This document shows, in pieces, positions 1-9,747 of a stretch of 64,000 nucleotides of DNA. The notes beneath the pieces were generated by a model. The model did not search any database, was not told where the DNA came from, and saw only the letters and a list, made by a program, of their open reading frames with translations. Source of the stretch: Kangiella shandongensis. Its GTDB lineage: Bacteria > Pseudomonadota > Gammaproteobacteria > Enterobacterales > Kangiellaceae. The number at the start of each line of letters is the position of its first letter. The stretch's first letter is position 1. A program made the translations under genes and the position numbers. Location: contig NZ_JACNML010000005.1 in the NCBI RefSeq assembly GCF_020005365.1, forward strand, positions 62,001 to 126,000, read 5' to 3'.

Positions 1-223
1 AGAGACGGATAGACTGAGTCGCTTCCGGCGTTGGCTTAAAGCTTTCCGATGTTGCCAGCACTAAACCATCCAACCAGTCGATTGCACCTTTAATCTCACC
101 ATCGGTAAAACCAACGTCCTCAAGGGCCTCGACTAACGTATCGTTCGCCAGAATATGGTTGTTTTCTTCGTCTTGGAAGTTTTCAAAGATATAAAGTAGT
201 ACGTCAAGTACGTCTTCTTTCAT
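1..223 (-). CDS. smg: Smg family protein (DUF494), C-terminal part off the left edge
   Basis: The leftward frame starts with ATG at 221-223 and stays open to the window edge, giving 74 residues that begin MKEDVLDVLLYIFENF and continue with an acidic, helical stretch. This matches the N-terminus of the Smg/DUF494 family (about 157 residues in E. coli), so roughly half the protein is missing here. The function is unknown. The gene lies directly downstream of dprA on the same strand, an arrangement common in Gammaproteobacteria, which supports the call. An AGAG motif lies 5 nt before the ATG. Confidence 0.85.
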   Translation of the reverse strand, partial: MKEDVLDVLLYIFENFQDEENNHILANDTLVEALEDVGFTDGEIKGAIDWLDGLVLATSESFKPTPEATQSIRL

Positions 224-304
224 TGGACTCTCTTTTGTCTAGGCTATACGCCCATTAAAAGTCAGTTGTGCCACTTGCTAAGCGTCCCGAAGTGTCTGCT
301 TTCT

Positions 305-1432
305 TCAGTTAGACCGGCGCTGATAACCACCAGCCACGCTCACAATATGGTTATTCAATTCTAACAGTAATAACATGTGGCTGACTACATCTATTTCAAG
401 CCCGGAGCGCTCGACAATGCTATCGATAGGGGTCACATCATAGTCAATGCAGCCAATAAGCTCTTGATATTCCTCACCCAATTCAAATTCCTCTACTTCA
501 TTGCCACCGGCTATCATGGTCGCACCTTGACTTTCCGCTTGCCATAATGCCAGTGCCTGTAGCTCTTCGATTATTTCTTCAGCCGTCTCCACTAATTTGG
601 CCCCTTGTTTAATCAGAGCATGGCTACCGCGAGCCAGTGGGTTATGGATCGAGCCAGGGATGGCAAACACCTCGCGACCTTGTTCCATGGCCAGTCGCGC
701 CGTGATCAAAGAACCACTCTTTATTGCCGCCTCAACCACCAATGTGCCCAGGCTCATGCCCGAAATGATACGGTTACGGGCCGGGAAGTGAGTGGCGCGA
801 ACACCCGTTCCCAGTGCAAACTCCGATACCAGAGCACCCTGTTCAACAATCTCCTGCGCCATCGTTTTATGGCGGGCAGGGTAGACGCGATCCAACCCGG
901 TACCAGCCACTGCGATGGTTGGCAGTCCTACATCCAGCACAGCCTGGTGCGCGTAGCCATCCACCCCTAACGCCATTCCACTGGTTATCACGGCTCCGGC
1001 GCGAGCCAGAGTTCTGGCAAACTCGGCAGCATTGTCTTTACCTTGCGGGGTTGGGTTGCGACTGCCAACGATAGCAATCTGGTGTTGATTCAGCAGACTC
1101 TTATTGCCCTGCACAAAAAGCAATTTTGGCGCCGAGTCGGCCTGTTTTAATAGTGCAGGGTAGTCAGAACTGGTAAATGGTATCAGGTGTTTATTTTCAT
1201 CGTCGAACCAATTGAGATCCTGTTCAATGGTTTCCTCAGAAACAGACGATAACCGCTGTTTTAACCCTTCACGAAACCCAAGCTGTATCAGCTGTTTCTC
1301 AGAAAGTTCGAACAACTGACAAATGGATGAATAGTGCTCAAAAAAGGCTCGCAGCTTTCCACTGCTGATATTGATGCGGGAGAGTGCCAACCAGGCACGT
1401 TTTTCTTCATGAGTCATATCCTTATACTCCAT
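305..1432 (-). CDS. dprA: DNA-processing protein DprA (Smf), natural transformation
   Basis: DprA binds incoming single-stranded DNA in the cytoplasm and loads RecA onto it during natural transformation. The central Rossmann-like domain is clear: IAIVGSRNPTPQGKDNA, then VITSGMALGVDGYAH, IAVAGTGLDRVYPARH and SGSLITARLAMEQGREV, all family hallmarks. A C-terminal winged-helix-like segment follows. I start at the ATG at 1432 (375 aa, E. coli has 374), which has GAAGGA 6 nt upstream. The frame is open to a TTG at 1468, but that codon sits on the upstream terminator hairpin. It is separated from the LysM gene by that terminator, so it may have its own promoter. Whether this organism is competent cannot be told from this window. 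Confidence 0.95.
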   Translation of the reverse strand: MEYKDMTHEEKRAWLALSRINISSGKLRAFFEHYSSICQLFELSEKQLIQLGFREGLKQRLSSVSEETIEQDLNWFDDENKHLIPFTSSDYPALLKQADSAPKLLFVQGNKSLLNQHQIAIVGSRNPTPQGKDNAAEFARTLARAGAVITSGMALGVDGYAHQAVLDVGLPTIAVAGTGLDRVYPARHKTMAQEIVEQGALVSEFALGTGVRATHFPARNRIISGMSLGTLVVEAAIKSGSLITARLAMEQGREVFAIPGSIHNPLARGSHALIKQGAKLVETAEEIIEELQALALWQAESQGATMIAGGNEVEEFELGEEYQELIGCIDYDVTPIDSIVERSGLEIDVVSHMLLLLELNNHIVSVAGGYQRRSN

Positions 1433-1465
1433 GATATATCCTTCAAATCGAATTTTTGTTGCTTC

Positions 1466-1502
1466 CAATAAAAACTGACCTTGTCATAACAACAAGGCCA
1501 GT
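1466..1502 (-). terminator. Rho-independent terminator of the LysM gene
   Basis: Read leftward, arms ACTGGCCTTGT and ACAAGGTCAGT form an 11-bp stem with one G-U pair around a 7-nt loop, followed by TTTTTATT. It lies between the LysM gene end and the dprA start. Confidence 0.7.
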
Positions 1503-1531
1503 TAGTAAGAGATCTATAACCGAGAAAGCTC

Positions 1532-2581
1532 TTAGTATGGGTTTCTGGCCACATCAAACAAGTGTATCGGACGCTGCGCATCCATAATCAATGCCAAGCT
1601 TACTTTCTCGTAGGTTCGGAAAACCATCAAGGTACCCGCACGCTCTTCTGGTAAAGTGACGTATGGATCTTCTTCGCCACGCTTTTCGGCTACCTCATCG
1701 AGTACTTTCTTGCCACGCTGATAAACCGTTAAGACATGGCCTTCTTCCATACCGTCCCGTTGACCTTTATTGATCGTCACTACGTTATATTGACCAATTT
1801 GCGAAACACCACCGTAAACAGATATCAACTGCGCTTCGACGTCGTGTGACGGCGCGCGAGGAGCATAGACCGGCGGTAAAGGATCTTCATTACGCGGCAG
1901 TGCGACATCGCCCTTTCGAACTTCAAGCTTTGACTTTTTAACGTCAAGTGTCGCTGGATCACCATTTTTCTCAATAGAACCATTAGCCAGATAACGCGCT
2001 TCAACCCCCAGAAGTTCATTCGTCACAGGGTCGCGATACTCCTTGCCTTTGCGATAAACGCCATAGGCAGAGCCACGAGCAGCGTCCAGACCACGAAGGT
2101 AGATTCGGTCATCAAGACCACCACTAACAATTCGCTCATCAGCCAAAGCAACCACATAAGGCGCTGTCTCAAATACCGAAGGATCAACCACCAGTTCATT
2201 AATCAGGAACGGACGAATGATATCCATAGGAATAGTGGTGATCGCGTCACCTTCTGACAAAACACGGGCCTTTGGACGCAACTTGATGGTACCGTCCGAT
2301 GCTTTAACCAGATACGGCTTACCGTCAATATAAACTAATTTTAGAATATCGCCGGGATAGATCAGGTGCGGATTTTCCACCTGTGGATTCACATGCCAGA
2401 TCTCTGGCCAGTTCCAGGGCCTGGTTAAAAAGCGCCCGGAAATGTCCCATAAGGTATCCCCTTTTTCGACGACATAAGTATCTGGATGATCGGCGCGCAG
2501 CTCGGCTGCCTGACTCGATTGCGCGATACTCCCCAATAATAGAGCTGCTGTTGCAGCTGCTGCTGTAAGTATTTTTTTCAT
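1532..2581 (-). CDS. LysM domain-containing periplasmic protein
   Basis: The 349-residue product begins with a clear signal peptide (MKKILTAAAATAALLLGS, cleavage near SQA-AE). It carries one LysM domain at about residues 33-85 (YVVEKGDTLWDISGRFL, then the WPEIWHVNPQ and IYPGDILKL segments), so it probably binds peptidoglycan in the periplasm. The remaining 260 residues include charged and beta-rich stretches without a motif I can assign. ATG at 2581 has AAGGA 6 nt upstream; the frame extends to 2671, but that would bury the signal peptide. LysM proteins of this kind are usual neighbours of dprA and lie divergent to def. No catalytic motif is visible, so an enzymatic role is not claimed. Confidence 0.88.
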   Translation of the reverse strand: MKKILTAAAATAALLLGSIAQSSQAAELRADHPDTYVVEKGDTLWDISGRFLTRPWNWPEIWHVNPQVENPHLIYPGDILKLVYIDGKPYLVKASDGTIKLRPKARVLSEGDAITTIPMDIIRPFLINELVVDPSVFETAPYVVALADERIVSGGLDDRIYLRGLDAARGSAYGVYRKGKEYRDPVTNELLGVEARYLANGSIEKNGDPATLDVKKSKLEVRKGDVALPRNEDPLPPVYAPRAPSHDVEAQLISVYGGVSQIGQYNVVTINKGQRDGMEEGHVLTVYQRGKKVLDEVAEKRGEEDPYVTLPEERAGTLMVFRTYEKVSLALIMDAQRPIHLFDVARNPY

Positions 2582-2886
2582 GGCTTTCCTTTGTAATTTA
2601 CTGATAGTCGGATCCCATTGGCTCACTATACCCCGAATATACCGCGAAACATAGCCAAGGGAAACAGCCAAAACCCAAACGTAGACCGTCTAAAGTCTAT
2701 AAGGATCATCATCTTATCAACATTTCTTAGCAGATTACTACAACTTAATCACAGTCTATTCATTATTTTAGAGCTTTTGTTTGCTTTTTTTGCCTTAAAA
2801 ATGGTCTTTACCGGTCGAATTGATTATGATCGCCCCCATATATTTATTTATAGATAGCTTGTACTCAATTTACACAGTATTTATCC
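2582..2886. promoter_or_regulatory. Divergent intergenic region between the LysM gene and def
   Basis: This 305-bp stretch separates leftward and rightward transcription and must hold both promoters. It is AT-rich near def, but I could not place convincing -35/-10 pairs. A 79-codon frame at 2618-2857 looks non-coding. No repeat or RNA structure stands out. Confidence 0.5.
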
Positions 2887-3390
2887 ATGGCTAAATTAGA
2901 CATTTTAGAGTTTCCAGATACACGACTGAGAACCAAGGCGGAGCCTGTTACCGACTTTGGTGATAAGTTTCAGCAACAAATTGATGATATGTTCGAGACC
3001 ATGTACGAGGCTCCCGGCATCGGCCTGGCTGGTGCCCAGGTCAATTTCCACCAGCGCCTTTTCGTGATTGATGTCTCCGAAGACAAGAGAGAACCTCTTG
3101 TCTTCGCCAATCCAGAAATCATCGAAAAACGGGGCATCGAAGAAATGGAAGAGGGCTGCCTGTCCTTCCCCGGCGTCTACGCCAAAGTACAGCGCGCTAA
3201 CGAAGTAGTCGTTAAGGCACAGGATCGCCATGGTGAAGAATTCGAGCTGGATACTAACGGGTTGTTAGCGGTATGCATTCAACATGAATATGACCATATC
3301 GAAGGCAAGCTCTTTGTCGACTACTTGTCGCCGTTGAAGCGCAACCGTATCCGTAAAGCGCTTGAGAAACAACATAGACAGAACAAGTAA
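2887..3390 (+). CDS. def: Peptide deformylase
   Basis: It removes the formyl group from the initiator methionine of nascent proteins in the cytoplasm, the step after the Fmt reaction encoded next door. All three metalloenzyme motifs are present: GIGLAGAQ (residues 44-51), EGCLSFP with metal-ligand Cys91, and QHEYDH with His133, Glu134 and His137. Length is 167 residues against 169 in E. coli. No clear Shine-Dalgarno sequence precedes the ATG (upstream is AGTATTTATCC). It is the first gene of a def-fmt-rsmB run with short gaps (24 and 28 nt), probably one operon. Confidence 0.98.
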   Translation: MAKLDILEFPDTRLRTKAEPVTDFGDKFQQQIDDMFETMYEAPGIGLAGAQVNFHQRLFVIDVSEDKREPLVFANPEIIEKRGIEEMEEGCLSFPGVYAKVQRANEVVVKAQDRHGEEFELDTNGLLAVCIQHEYDHIEGKLFVDYLSPLKRNRIRKALEKQHRQNK

Positions 3391-3414
3391 GTACAAACTA
3401 ACGAGCACCTGTAT

Positions 3415-4368
3415 ATGAATCAACCCCTAAAGGTAATTTTCGCGGGTACGCCCGACTTTGCGGCAACCAGTTTACAGTCATTAATTGATTCACCGCACCA
3501 GGTTATTGCTGTTTATACGCAACCGGATCGACAGTCCGGTCGTGGCAAGAAAATTCACATGAGCCCGGTCAAAGAGTTAGCGTTAACGCACCAGATACCG
3601 GTCGAGCAGCCGCAAAACTTTAAGTCGGAGCAGTCACGCCAGATTCTGGCCGGATATAATGCCGATGTAATGGTCGTGGCTGCCTATGGTTTACTCCTGC
3701 CACAAGCTGTTTTAGATATCCCACGATTAGGCTGTATTAATGTCCACGGCTCATTGCTACCGCGCTGGCGTGGCGCAGCTCCAATTCAGCGGGCGATACA
3801 GGCGGGCGACAGTGAAACCGGCGTTACCATCATGCAAATGGAAGCAGGTCTGGATACCGGACCTATGTTGGCCAAAGCCATTACTCCCATCACTGCCGAG
3901 GATACCGGTGCAACCTTGCACGATAAGTTGGCGGCGCAGGGTGCCCAGCTTTTAGTTAGGGCTATGGATGAAATTGCCGGGGGCACAATCGAAGCGGAAC
4001 CACAGGACGATGGACTCACGACCTATGCTCATAAGTTGAGTAAACAGGAAGCTTTCATCGACTGGTCTCTGGATGCCACTACGATTGAAAGAACCATTCG
4101 TGCTTTTAATAGCTGGCCGGTAGCACAAACCCAGATCGACGATAAAACCATTCGTATCTGGCAAACTCAAGTCATAAATGAAGCTTCAAACGAGCAAGCC
4201 GGTACTATCGTTCAGGCTGATAAACAGGGCATTGTGGTTGCCTGCGGTCAACACCAGCTACGACTCACCGAGCTACAATTGCCGGGTTCGCGCAGAATGT
4301 CGGTTAAAGATCTGCTAAATGCCCCCAAAAACCGCGAACTTCTGCAGCCAGGCAGTCGCTTTCATTAA
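3415..4368 (+). CDS. fmt: Methionyl-tRNA formyltransferase
   Basis: It formylates Met-tRNA(fMet) using 10-formyl-tetrahydrofolate, needed for normal translation initiation. The N-terminal catalytic fold shows VIFAGTPDFAATSL, the substrate motif NVHGSLLPRWRGAAPIQ, and GVTIMQMEAGLDTGPM, all diagnostic. The C-terminal OB-like tRNA-binding domain follows from about residue 210. The 317 residues match the family (315 in E. coli). It sits between def and rsmB as in most Gammaproteobacteria. Confidence 0.98.
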   Translation: MNQPLKVIFAGTPDFAATSLQSLIDSPHQVIAVYTQPDRQSGRGKKIHMSPVKELALTHQIPVEQPQNFKSEQSRQILAGYNADVMVVAAYGLLLPQAVLDIPRLGCINVHGSLLPRWRGAAPIQRAIQAGDSETGVTIMQMEAGLDTGPMLAKAITPITAEDTGATLHDKLAAQGAQLLVRAMDEIAGGTIEAEPQDDGLTTYAHKLSKQEAFIDWSLDATTIERTIRAFNSWPVAQTQIDDKTIRIWQTQVINEASNEQAGTIVQADKQGIVVACGQHQLRLTELQLPGSRRMSVKDLLNAPKNRELLQPGSRFH

Positions 4369-4396
4369 TGTCTTATCTTGAATCCAGGGCCTACTT

Positions 4397-5713
4397 TTGA
4401 GTCTGTTAACTTCCAACCATATTCGCAGCCAGGCTGCACAATCACTACAACTCATCGCTTACGAGGGCCAGTCCGCCAGCGAAGTATTGGCTGCCGTGGA
4501 ATTCGAAAATCCCAGCGATACTTCCTTATATAAGGCTCTGGTACTGGGTTGCTGTCGTTATTTTATTCGACTGCAAGCTTCTGCTCAGCAGTTGTTACGC
4601 AAAAAATTTAAGAACAAAGATAGCGATCTGTTTTGTTTATTACTGATCGGCCTGTACCAGATCGAATACAGCCGGGTGCCCGATCACGCTGCTATCAGCG
4701 AAACGGTAGACGCTTGTCGCCTGTTGAAAAAAGAGTGGGCGACGAAGCTTCTTAACGGCGTTTTACGTAATTTTTTACGCCAGAAAGATCAATTGAATCA
4801 AGAGCTTGATAAAGACTGGCATACCCGTTTCGCTTTCCCCGAATGGCTTATTCAACGCATTAAGCCGCACTATAAGGGCCAGGTCGAGAGCATTCTTGAA
4901 CACTCCAACCAGCAGGCTCCAATGGCATTACGGGTCAATGTGATGAAAATCAGCCGTGATGATTTCTGCCTGCTGTTAGACGAGGCCGGACTGGCCTACC
5001 GCAAACACTCCCTGGCCGATAGTGCTGTGGTCCTGGAGCAGGCCATACCGGCTTTTTCCATCCCAGGCTTTGCCGACGGTCTTTGCTCGGTTCAGGACGT
5101 AGCCGCCCAACTGGCCGCTTCACTTTTACGCCCCAATAAACATGATAAGGTATTGGACGCCTGTGCTGCGCCGGGCGGTAAAACGGCTCATTTGCTGGAA
5201 CAGAGCGCAAACACTATTTCACTCGATGCGGTCGATATCGATCCCAATCGCTGTTTTCGGATCCAGGAAAATCTGGAACGACTCGAGCTATCCGCCGAGA
5301 TTCATGCCGAAGATGCCTTATTCTTTATGCAAACTAGGAAAGAGCATTATAACGCCATACTGCTGGACGTTCCCTGTAGCGCTACGGGCGTGATCCGTCG
5401 CCACCCCGATATCAAGCTGTTGCGTCGAAATAGCGATATCCCTGAGCTGCAGCAGATACAGCAACAACTACTGACCGCAGCATGGCAGGCTCTAAAACCC
5501 GGCGGAAAACTGCTATATGCCACCTGTTCGATTCTGTTTGAGGAAAATTGCCAACCAATAGAGACATTTTTACAGCAAAACTCTGACGCTCAATTGCAAC
5601 CCTTACCGTCACCGCTGGCCAAAATTAGCCAATCTTCCATTGGTTGTCAGATTCTTCCCGCAACTGAAGATATGGATGGCTTTTACTATGCCTTGCTAGA
5701 AAAGGCGGGTTAA
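4397..5713 (+). CDS. rsmB: 16S rRNA (cytosine967-C5)-methyltransferase RsmB
   Basis: It methylates C967 of 16S rRNA with S-adenosylmethionine. The N-terminal NusB-like RNA-binding domain spans about residues 1-140; the methyltransferase domain shows VLDACAAPGGKTAHLLE (SAM binding), DVPCSATGVIRRHPDI with one catalytic cysteine and LLYATCSI with the second. The product is 438 residues (E. coli 429). The start is TTG at 4397 with CAGGG about 9 nt upstream; no in-frame ATG lies nearby upstream, so the rare start seems real and may keep expression low. Its place upstream of trkA is conserved. Confidence 0.96.
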   Translation: MSLLTSNHIRSQAAQSLQLIAYEGQSASEVLAAVEFENPSDTSLYKALVLGCCRYFIRLQASAQQLLRKKFKNKDSDLFCLLLIGLYQIEYSRVPDHAAISETVDACRLLKKEWATKLLNGVLRNFLRQKDQLNQELDKDWHTRFAFPEWLIQRIKPHYKGQVESILEHSNQQAPMALRVNVMKISRDDFCLLLDEAGLAYRKHSLADSAVVLEQAIPAFSIPGFADGLCSVQDVAAQLAASLLRPNKHDKVLDACAAPGGKTAHLLEQSANTISLDAVDIDPNRCFRIQENLERLELSAEIHAEDALFFMQTRKEHYNAILLDVPCSATGVIRRHPDIKLLRRNSDIPELQQIQQQLLTAAWQALKPGGKLLYATCSILFEENCQPIETFLQQNSDAQLQPLPSPLAKISQSSIGCQILPATEDMDGFYYALLEKAG

Positions 5714-5839
5714 ACCCGACATTTAAGCTAAATTATTGATGTTTAAGCCTCAAACAGGCAAAAAAACCTTCCGATCAAGAGCCGTTAGCGTTAGCATAAG
5801 CAACAGATAACGTAAGAATAAGGTTATAAATTTGTCGTT

Positions 5840-7213
5840 ATGAAAATCATTATTCTCGGTGCCGGCCAGGTTGGCACCAGTCTGGCCTTAAGCCTCGAAG
5901 GCGAAAATAACGACATCACCCTGATCGACTCGGATCCGAAACGCCTACGCTATATTCAGGATCATCTGGATCTAAGGACGATTGTCGGTCACGCCGCCTA
6001 TCCCGATGTACTGGCTAACGCCGGTATTGATGACAGTGACATGCTGGTCGCCGTCACCAGCAGCGATGAAGTCAATATGATCGCCTGTCAAATCGCCCAC
6101 ACGCTTTACCAAACCCCAAGCAAAATTGCCCGGATCCGTGCCGGCAACTATCTCAGTAATGAGAAGCTGTTTGCTCATCAGCACATACCGGTTGATGTGG
6201 TTATCAGTCCAGAGCGCCTGGTCACCGAATACATTGAGCGCTTGGTCGATAATCCCGGCGCCTTTCAGGTACTCGACTTTGCCAAGGGGTTATTACGTCT
6301 GGTCGCGGTCAAGGCCTACTATGGCGGGCCACTCGTGGGCAACGCGCTATCAGAGTTAAAGCAGCACCTGCCAAACGTTGAAACGCGCGTGGCAGCCATC
6401 TTCCGCCGCGGCAAACCGATAGTGCCAACCGGTCACACCATTATTGAGGCTGACGACGAAGTGTTCTTCCTGGCGGCCCGAAAACATATCCGCTCCGTCA
6501 TGAGCGAGTTGCAACGACTGGAAAAGAAATACCAACGGGTGATTATTGCCGGTGGCGGTAATATTGGTGAAGGCTTAGCCAAAAAGTTAGAAAAGAAAAT
6601 GCTGGTCAAAATCATCGAGCGTAACCCGCAACGTGCCGAGGAATTAGCCCACAATCTTGAAGATACCCTGGTGCTGCAGGGAGATGTCTCAGATGAGGAC
6701 CTGCTTACTGACGAAAACATCAATGAATTTGATCTGTTTATTGCCGTAACAAACGATGATGAAGCCAATATTATGTCGGCATTATTGGCTAAACGGCTCG
6801 GCGTTCGCAAAACCATGGTTCTAATCAATCGCACCGCTTACGTCGACCTGATACAGGGGCATGAAATCGATATTGCCATTTCTCCACAACAAGTCACCAT
6901 TGGCAGTCTGCTGACCCATATCCGACGAGGTCATGTCTCCAGTGTGTACTCACTCCGCCGAGGTGCCGCCGAGGCAATCGAAGCCATCGCTAAAGGTAAT
7001 GAGCAAACCTCATCAGTCATTGGTCGAACTATTGGTGAAATAGCATTGCCGCCGGGCACATCCATTGGTGCAATAGTTCGTGATGAACAGGTAATTATTG
7101 CTCACGATAATGTCATCATTCGCGAAAACGATCATGTTGTACTCTTCATGGTCGACAAGGGTTATATCCGTGATGTTGAACGCCTATTCCAAGTCAATGT
7201 AACCTATTTTTAA
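5840..7213 (+). CDS. trkA: Trk potassium uptake regulator TrkA (NAD-binding RCK protein)
   Basis: TrkA is the cytoplasmic, nucleotide-binding gating subunit of the Trk K+ system. Two tandem RCK units are visible: the first begins [16 protein letters not shown] (GxGxxG), the second at about residue 230 begins [17 protein letters not shown]. Each N lobe is followed by a C lobe with the usual short beta segments ([21 protein letters not shown]). The 457 residues match E. coli (458). The gene is 126 bp after rsmB and 12 bp before trkH, so trkA and trkH are likely co-transcribed and assemble together. Confidence 0.98.
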   Translation: MKIIILGAGQVGTSLALSLEGENNDITLIDSDPKRLRYIQDHLDLRTIVGHAAYPDVLANAGIDDSDMLVAVTSSDEVNMIACQIAHTLYQTPSKIARIRAGNYLSNEKLFAHQHIPVDVVISPERLVTEYIERLVDNPGAFQVLDFAKGLLRLVAVKAYYGGPLVGNALSELKQHLPNVETRVAAIFRRGKPIVPTGHTIIEADDEVFFLAARKHIRSVMSELQRLEKKYQRVIIAGGGNIGEGLAKKLEKKMLVKIIERNPQRAEELAHNLEDTLVLQGDVSDEDLLTDENINEFDLFIAVTNDDEANIMSALLAKRLGVRKTMVLINRTAYVDLIQGHEIDIAISPQQVTIGSLLTHIRRGHVSSVYSLRRGAAEAIEAIAKGNEQTSSVIGRTIGEIALPPGTSIGAIVRDEQVIIAHDNVIIRENDHVVLFMVDKGYIRDVERLFQVNVTYF

Positions 7214-7225
7214 GGTTTTACGACG

Positions 7226-8677
7226 ATGCAGTTTGCAACCATTACCCGAATTTTAGGCATCTTAATTATGGTCTTTAGTATGACCATGATCCCGCCCAGC
7301 GTGGTTGCCTTAATTTATCAGGATGGTGGCGGCAGTGCGTTTTTCATAACATTTATTCTCACCCTGATCTCAGGCTTCCTGATCTTTCTGCCAAAGCGAC
7401 ATGCCAAACAAGAACTAAAGATTCGCGACGGCTTTATCGTGGTCTCCTTATTCTGGACCGTTCTCAGTCTCTTCGGTTCGATTCCATTCATGCTGATTGA
7501 AAATCACGCCTTATCGTTAGCCGATGCCGTTTTTGAATCATTCTCAGGCATTACCACCACTGGTGCAACCGTGATCAGCGGCATTGATGAATTGCCACAC
7601 TCGATTCTGTTTTATCGCCAGCAGCTTCAGTGGCTCGGCGGAATGGGTATTATTGTCTTGGCGGTCGCCATTCTACCAATGCTTGGAATTGGTGGTATGC
7701 AGTTGTATCGTGCTGAGACACCTGGCCCCATCAAAGACTCAAAGTTAACCCCAAGAATTGCCGGTACTGCAAAAACCTTGTGGTTTATCTATGTCGGATT
7801 GACCGTTGCCTGTGGTATTGCCTACTGGTTAGCCGGTATGTCTGCGTTCGATGCAATTAGCCATAGTTTCAGCACCATTGCCACGGGCGGCTTTTCAACC
7901 CATGACGACAGTATCGGTTATTTTCAAAGCGATCTGATTGAGATGCTCTGTATCTTCTTCATGTTCCTTGGTGGCGTTAACTTTTCACTGCACTTTTTCG
8001 CTGTGCGTAAACTCAGTATGGGTCCTTATCTCAAAGATCCAGAGTTCCAGGTTTACACCATGATATTACTCAGTGTTGCCCTGATTGGTGCTGTGGTGTT
8101 ATTGGTCGACCATGACTATACTTCATTTTACGAAGCCTTTTTGCACACGCTTTTTCATACCGTTTCGTTCGCTACATCTTCTGGTTTTGCCACTGCTGAA
8201 TATCACATTTGGCCGTTAGCAGTTTCGGTATTATTAATCTTCGTCAGCTTTCCTGGAGGCAGTGCCGGTTCAACTTCGGGCGGTATGAAGGTCATTCGTA
8301 TTATTTTGCTGTTCAAACAGGGTTTCCGCGAAATTAAACGTCTGATTCATCCCAATGGGGTTTTTATTATTAAATTAGGTAAGGAGTCGGTAAACGATAG
8401 AATCGTTAATGCTGTCTGGGGCTTCTTCGCCACTTACATTATGTTTTTCGTTCTCTTTATGTTTATTTTGTTATCGCAGGGACTCGATCAGGTTACGGCA
8501 TTTTCCGCTGTCGCAGCGACCATGAATAACCTTGGCCCAGGTCTGGGAGAAGTCGCTCTGAATTACAGCTCTCTCAATGATCTCACGAAATACGTTTTGA
8601 GTTTTGCGATGCTACTTGGACGCCTGGAAATATTTACATTACTGGTCTTGTTTACGCCTTACTTCTGGCGCCGTTAA
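7226..8677 (+). CDS. trkH: Trk-type K+ transport membrane subunit TrkH
   Basis: This is the membrane channel-like subunit that moves K+ and docks TrkA at the inner membrane. The 483 residues equal the E. coli length. Selectivity-filter-like loops are visible: SGITTTGATVI, FSTIATGGFSTHDD, SGFATAE and the last one at AATMNNLGPGLG. About ten hydrophobic segments alternate with them, and FPGGSAGSTSGGMKVIR before the last membrane helices is a family hallmark. In E. coli trkA and trkH are unlinked; here they are adjacent. Confidence 0.98.
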   Translation: MQFATITRILGILIMVFSMTMIPPSVVALIYQDGGGSAFFITFILTLISGFLIFLPKRHAKQELKIRDGFIVVSLFWTVLSLFGSIPFMLIENHALSLADAVFESFSGITTTGATVISGIDELPHSILFYRQQLQWLGGMGIIVLAVAILPMLGIGGMQLYRAETPGPIKDSKLTPRIAGTAKTLWFIYVGLTVACGIAYWLAGMSAFDAISHSFSTIATGGFSTHDDSIGYFQSDLIEMLCIFFMFLGGVNFSLHFFAVRKLSMGPYLKDPEFQVYTMILLSVALIGAVVLLVDHDYTSFYEAFLHTLFHTVSFATSSGFATAEYHIWPLAVSVLLIFVSFPGGSAGSTSGGMKVIRIILLFKQGFREIKRLIHPNGVFIIKLGKESVNDRIVNAVWGFFATYIMFFVLFMFILLSQGLDQVTAFSAVAATMNNLGPGLGEVALNYSSLNDLTKYVLSFAMLLGRLEIFTLLVLFTPYFWRR

Positions 8678-8683
8678 TCAAAC

Positions 8684-9613
8684 TTATTGACAGTAAGGAT
8701 TGGGACCGCCGCAGGAGGTGGTTTTAAAACGTTTATAAGACCATTGATACTGCTCAGGATAACGCCTTATCATACTCTCAAGACCTGCATTCACTTTCTG
8801 TGCATACACTTTCTCATCCAATTCCGGCTTCAGGTCAATCGGCTCCATTCGGATATCGTAACTACCGCTTTCATTTTTTACGGCCGCAATTTGAAACAGC
8901 TCGGCACCACTTTTCTGTTGAACCTTTTGTACCAGAGTCATGGTCAACGCATCTTTGCCACAAAAGGGCACAAACACGCCTGCACCACGGCCCGGCTCCT
9001 GATCGCTTAAGACCGCAGCCACTTCTCCGCCTTTTAAGGCCTTGATCAGCTGCATTACACCGCGACTGTCGCCACGAACCATTGAGGTCTGGTTCTGACA
9101 ACGGCCATGACAAATGACCTCGTCCATCTCGAGCTGACGAGGAGGGCGGTACATGCAATGAAAAGGAAAACGACTTCCCAGATAATATAGGGCAACTTCC
9201 CAGTTGCCGATATGTGCACCTGTAAAAAGCACCCCTTTACCTTGTGCCAGGCAGGCTTTAACCTTGTCCTCACCGTAAACAGAATCAATAAACTGCTCAC
9301 CCTGACACTTTCTCCATATTTTGGCCACCTCAAAAAATAGCAGTCCGGTATGCCGTAAACTTCGCTTCGCTAATAGCTCTCTCTCTGCCTGCGAATAGTC
9401 TGGAAAACAAATGGCCAAATTGGTTAATGACGTCGTATAGGAGCGGGTCTTAAAAAGTTTCGAGCAGAAGGAAAACAAGTTACCAAAAGATCGACCGACA
9501 AACTTTGGCATCCGCGCAAAAATGCCAATTAGAGTACAGATCAACTTTACTTTTTTGGGGTTGGAGTGGACCGCTTTACCTTTGGGTAATGCTTTAGACT
9601 TTGGACTCACCAT
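8684..9613 (-). CDS. LpxL/HtrB-type lysophospholipid acyltransferase
   Basis: The product (309 aa) belongs to the lipid A biosynthesis acyltransferase family, inner-membrane enzymes that add a secondary acyl chain to lipid A from acyl-ACP. The HX4E catalytic motif is GAHIGNWE (His134, Glu139). Other family segments are FHCMYRPPRQLEMDEV and AAVLSDQEPGRGAGVFVPFCG, the latter forming the substrate pocket. A basic N-terminus (about 20 residues) precedes a hydrophobic helix. It converges on trkH with 6 bp between stops. Which chain it transfers (LpxL, LpxM or another donor) cannot be decided by eye. Confidence 0.88.
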   Translation of the reverse strand: MVSPKSKALPKGKAVHSNPKKVKLICTLIGIFARMPKFVGRSFGNLFSFCSKLFKTRSYTTSLTNLAICFPDYSQAERELLAKRSLRHTGLLFFEVAKIWRKCQGEQFIDSVYGEDKVKACLAQGKGVLFTGAHIGNWEVALYYLGSRFPFHCMYRPPRQLEMDEVICHGRCQNQTSMVRGDSRGVMQLIKALKGGEVAAVLSDQEPGRGAGVFVPFCGKDALTMTLVQKVQQKSGAELFQIAAVKNESGSYDIRMEPIDLKPELDEKVYAQKVNAGLESMIRRYPEQYQWSYKRFKTTSCGGPNPYCQ

Positions 9614-9690
9614 ATACTGCGCTACAACTATAAAATTAATTTATCAATGCCGAGACTTTTCAGTTATTTTTATTATCCCTTTTAGTATAC

Positions 9691-9720
9691 CCATAAAAAA
9701 TGCCAGTGAATACTGGCATT
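9691..9720 (-). terminator. Rho-independent terminator of dsbA
   Basis: Arms AATGCCAGT and ACTGGCATT form a 9-bp stem with a 4-nt loop. Read leftward it is followed by TTTTTTATGG, ending the glmU-glmS-dsbA unit. Confidence 0.85.
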
Positions 9721-9747
9721 AAAAAATATTTTTTACTAATGAACAGC

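Noticed and set aside
2618-2857. 79-codon rightward frame in the LysM-def gap
   Set aside because: It overlaps the promoter region of the LysM gene, has no ribosome site or recognisable composition, and ends just before def. Most likely chance in AT-rich DNA.
5705-5720. CGGGTT-aa-ACCCG at the rsmB stop
   Set aside because: Small stem without a T run; probably chance and not a terminator.
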